Assembly (NCBI GenBank): GCA_018400215.1
Contig: JAGYNF010000072.1
Coordinates: 1 to 7,857, forward strand
Length of the DNA stretch: 7,857 nt
Source: Cyanobium sp. M55B138
Lineage (GTDB): Bacteria > Cyanobacteriota > Cyanobacteriia > PCC-6307 > Cyanobiaceae
Direction: 5' to 3'
Shown: positions 6,513 to 7,857 of the stretch, piece after piece
How the letters are laid out: each line of letters opens with the position of its first letter
How positions within the stretch are numbered: position 1 is the first letter of the stretch
Notes under the pieces: generated by a model
What the model was told of the DNA's origin: nothing
The model's database searches: none
What the model saw: only the letters and a program-made list of their open reading frames with translations
Translations under genes and position numbers: made by a program

Positions 6513-7857
6513 AGCGCTGGCCATCCAGGGCGTCACGGCCCGGGCCGCTGCCGGCCATCAGGGTCACCGCCTCGCGGGCCCGACTCACCGCCACATACAC
6601 CAACTGGCGCCGCAACACCGGATCGCTCGGCCAGAACACGTCGTCGGCGACAAAGACCTCACCGAAGCTGCTGCCCTGGCTGCGGTGCACACTCAGCACC
6701 GCAGCCGGCCCCAGCGAGGCAAAGGCATCGCGCACCAGGAAGAAGCGCCGCCATAAGGCCCGTGCCGCCCCCTTGCCCTCCCTGGCGGCGGCGGCACGGG
6801 CCCCGTTGCGGAGGCGCTGCAACACGGCATCGAGCCGGCCCCGCTCGGGACTGCCCAGGGGCGGCAGCAGGCGCAGCTGCAGCTGGGTCTCGCCGGCCTC
6901 CACCCCGGCCACCAGGGTGTCGATCACGGGGGCGTCGTCAACACCGAAATCGGCCAGGTCGCAGCGCTCGGGGGTGACGTCACGCACCACCAGCTCCCGG
7001 TTGGAGCCCAGCACCATGTCCGGCTCCTCGGCGGCCTCCGCCCCCTCGCGGCAGGCAGGGGCCATCACGGCCGCGCGGCTGATCAGCACCTCACCGGGCA
7101 GCACCGGCAGCTGGTCGGCCATGGCGCCATGCAGGGCACGGCGGGCAATGGGCACCAGCTGCTCCAGGGTGCGGTTGGTGTAGCAGAGGATCCGGGCCAG
7201 GTCGGGGTTGTCGGTTTCGGCGCTGCGCCGCAGGGCGGCCTGGGCCTGCTGCAGCCAGGCCCGCCGCTCCAGCACCGCCACCATGCCGGCACTGCTGCGC
7301 ACCGGCGCCAGCAGCGGCGGTGGCCGGCAGGGCAGGGCCTGCTCGCGGATGCCCTGGGCCAGGCGCAGCACCGGGCCCTGGTGCCGCACCACCTCGGTGA
7401 GGGCCGCGGTCACGGCCCGGCCCATGGAAAACACCGCGCTCTCAGCCTCACCCACCGGCGGCAGCTGGGCCGGATCCCCCACAAACACCAGCCGGGTGCG
7501 GAAGGGATGGGCGCAGCGCAGGCTGATCTCCAGCAGCAGCCCATCCACCATCGAGGCCTCATCGACCAACACCAGGCCCAGGTGCTCGAGGGCCATCGCG
7601 GTCTGCTCGGTCTCCTCGCAGCGCTCCAGATCGCCCTGGCGTTTGAGCTTGAGGCGCAGCAGGCGGTGAATGGTGGAGGGATACCAGGGGGGCGACAGCC
7701 CCGCGCTGGCGAGCTGGAGCCGCAACACCCCCACCGCCTTGTGGGTGGGGGCCACCACGGTCCAGCAGAGGCCGGCGGCCTCCACCTGGCCCAGCAGGCG
7801 GCTGGAGAGGAAGGTCTTGCCCGTGCCGGCATAGCCGCTCAGCACAAAGGGGCTGCC
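6484..7857 (-). CDS. Superfamily 1B DNA helicase, RecD/Dda-like, N-terminus beyond the window
   Basis: This is an ATP-dependent DNA helicase, presumably 5'-3', acting in repair or recombination. Numbering from the GTG codon at 7845 as 1: Walker A GYAGTGKT (4-11), motif Ia APTHKAV (32-38), Walker B LVDEASM (93-99), motif III GDPAQLPPV (123-131), an ILCYTNRT segment (219-226), a UvrD/RecD C-terminal part with VHRSQGSSF (386-394) and motif VI YVAVSRARE (417-425). About 457 codons are visible. The frame is open at the edge, with four more codons (GSPF) before that GTG, so the GTG is not taken as the start. Walker A lies at the extreme edge, so the missing part could be a short leader (Dda-like, about 440-480 aa in total) or a long RecD2-type N-terminal domain. 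It is not called recD because no RecB/RecC partner is visible. It converges on the membrane-protein gene with a 4-nt stop overlap. All canonical motifs look intact. Confidence 0.9.
   Translation of the reverse strand, partial: GSPFVLSGYAGTGKTFLSSRLLGQVEAAGLCWTVVAPTHKAVGVLRLQLASAGLSPPWYPSTIHRLLRLKLKRQGDLERCEETEQTAMALEHLGLVLVDEASMVDGLLLEISLRCAHPFRTRLVFVGDPAQLPPVGEAESAVFSMGRAVTAALTEVVRHQGPVLRLAQGIREQALPCRPPPLLAPVRSSAGMVAVLERRAWLQQAQAALRRSAETDNPDLARILCYTNRTLEQLVPIARRALHGAMADQLPVLPGEVLISRAAVMAPACREGAEAAEEPDMVLGSNRELVVRDVTPERCDLADFGVDDAPVIDTLVAGVEAGETQLQLRLLPPLGSPERGRLDAVLQRLRNGARAAAAREGKGAARALWRRFFLVRDAFASLGPAAVLSVHRSQGSSFGEVFVADDVFWPSDPVLRRQLVYVAVSRAREAVTLMAGSGPGRDALDGQRWQAWLSADP

Noticed and set aside
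7083..7857. Other frames over the helicase gene, on both strands
   Set aside because: The frame from 6484 upward carries all helicase motifs in order without interruption, so the others are shadows.

Overview
The window is a GC-rich (roughly 70% by eye), tightly packed stretch of a cyanobacterial chromosome. The best fit is a picocyanobacterium of the Cyanobium/Synechococcus type. Three things point there. A plant-type ferredoxin-NADP+ reductase ends in the characteristic E-T-Y. A zwf gene is followed directly by opcA, the cyanobacterial/actinobacterial G6PDH partner gene. Several starts lack a Shine-Dalgarno sequence. No mobile element, tRNA, rRNA or CRISPR array was seen.

Layout: (i) 1-1103, the 3' part of petH, open at the left edge; (ii) 1104-1243, the only real intergenic gap, holding a strong rho-independent terminator for petH and a short leader upstream of zwf; (iii) 1244-6487, five co-directional genes with 19-nt or smaller gaps or overlaps: zwf, opcA, a cobyrinate a,c-diamide synthase (cbiA/cobB type), an acylphosphatase and a six-helix membrane protein of the GAP/LysE-superfamily type; (iv) 6484-7857, on the opposite strand and open at the right edge, a superfamily 1B DNA helicase of RecD/Dda type. 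The two convergent genes share a 4-nt stop-codon overlap (CTAG), which sits in the loop of a near-perfect hairpin.

Metabolically, petH, zwf and opcA all concern NADPH supply. FNR makes NADPH from photosynthetic electrons in the light. G6PDH makes it from stored carbohydrate in the dark, with OpcA as its redox-sensitive activator. The OpcA here keeps a C-x5-C cysteine pair whose spacing matches the pair reported as the thioredoxin target in Anabaena OpcA. The downstream genes (corrinoid amidation, acylphosphatase, small transporter-like protein) look co-transcribed but have no obvious biochemical link to G6PDH.

I found no clearly new system. The points most worth checking are the hairpin around the shared stop codons, the long out-of-frame overlap and conflicting start signals at the cbiA/acylphosphatase junction, the TTG start of cbiA, the OpcA cysteine pair, and the uncharacterised membrane protein coupled to the cobalamin gene.
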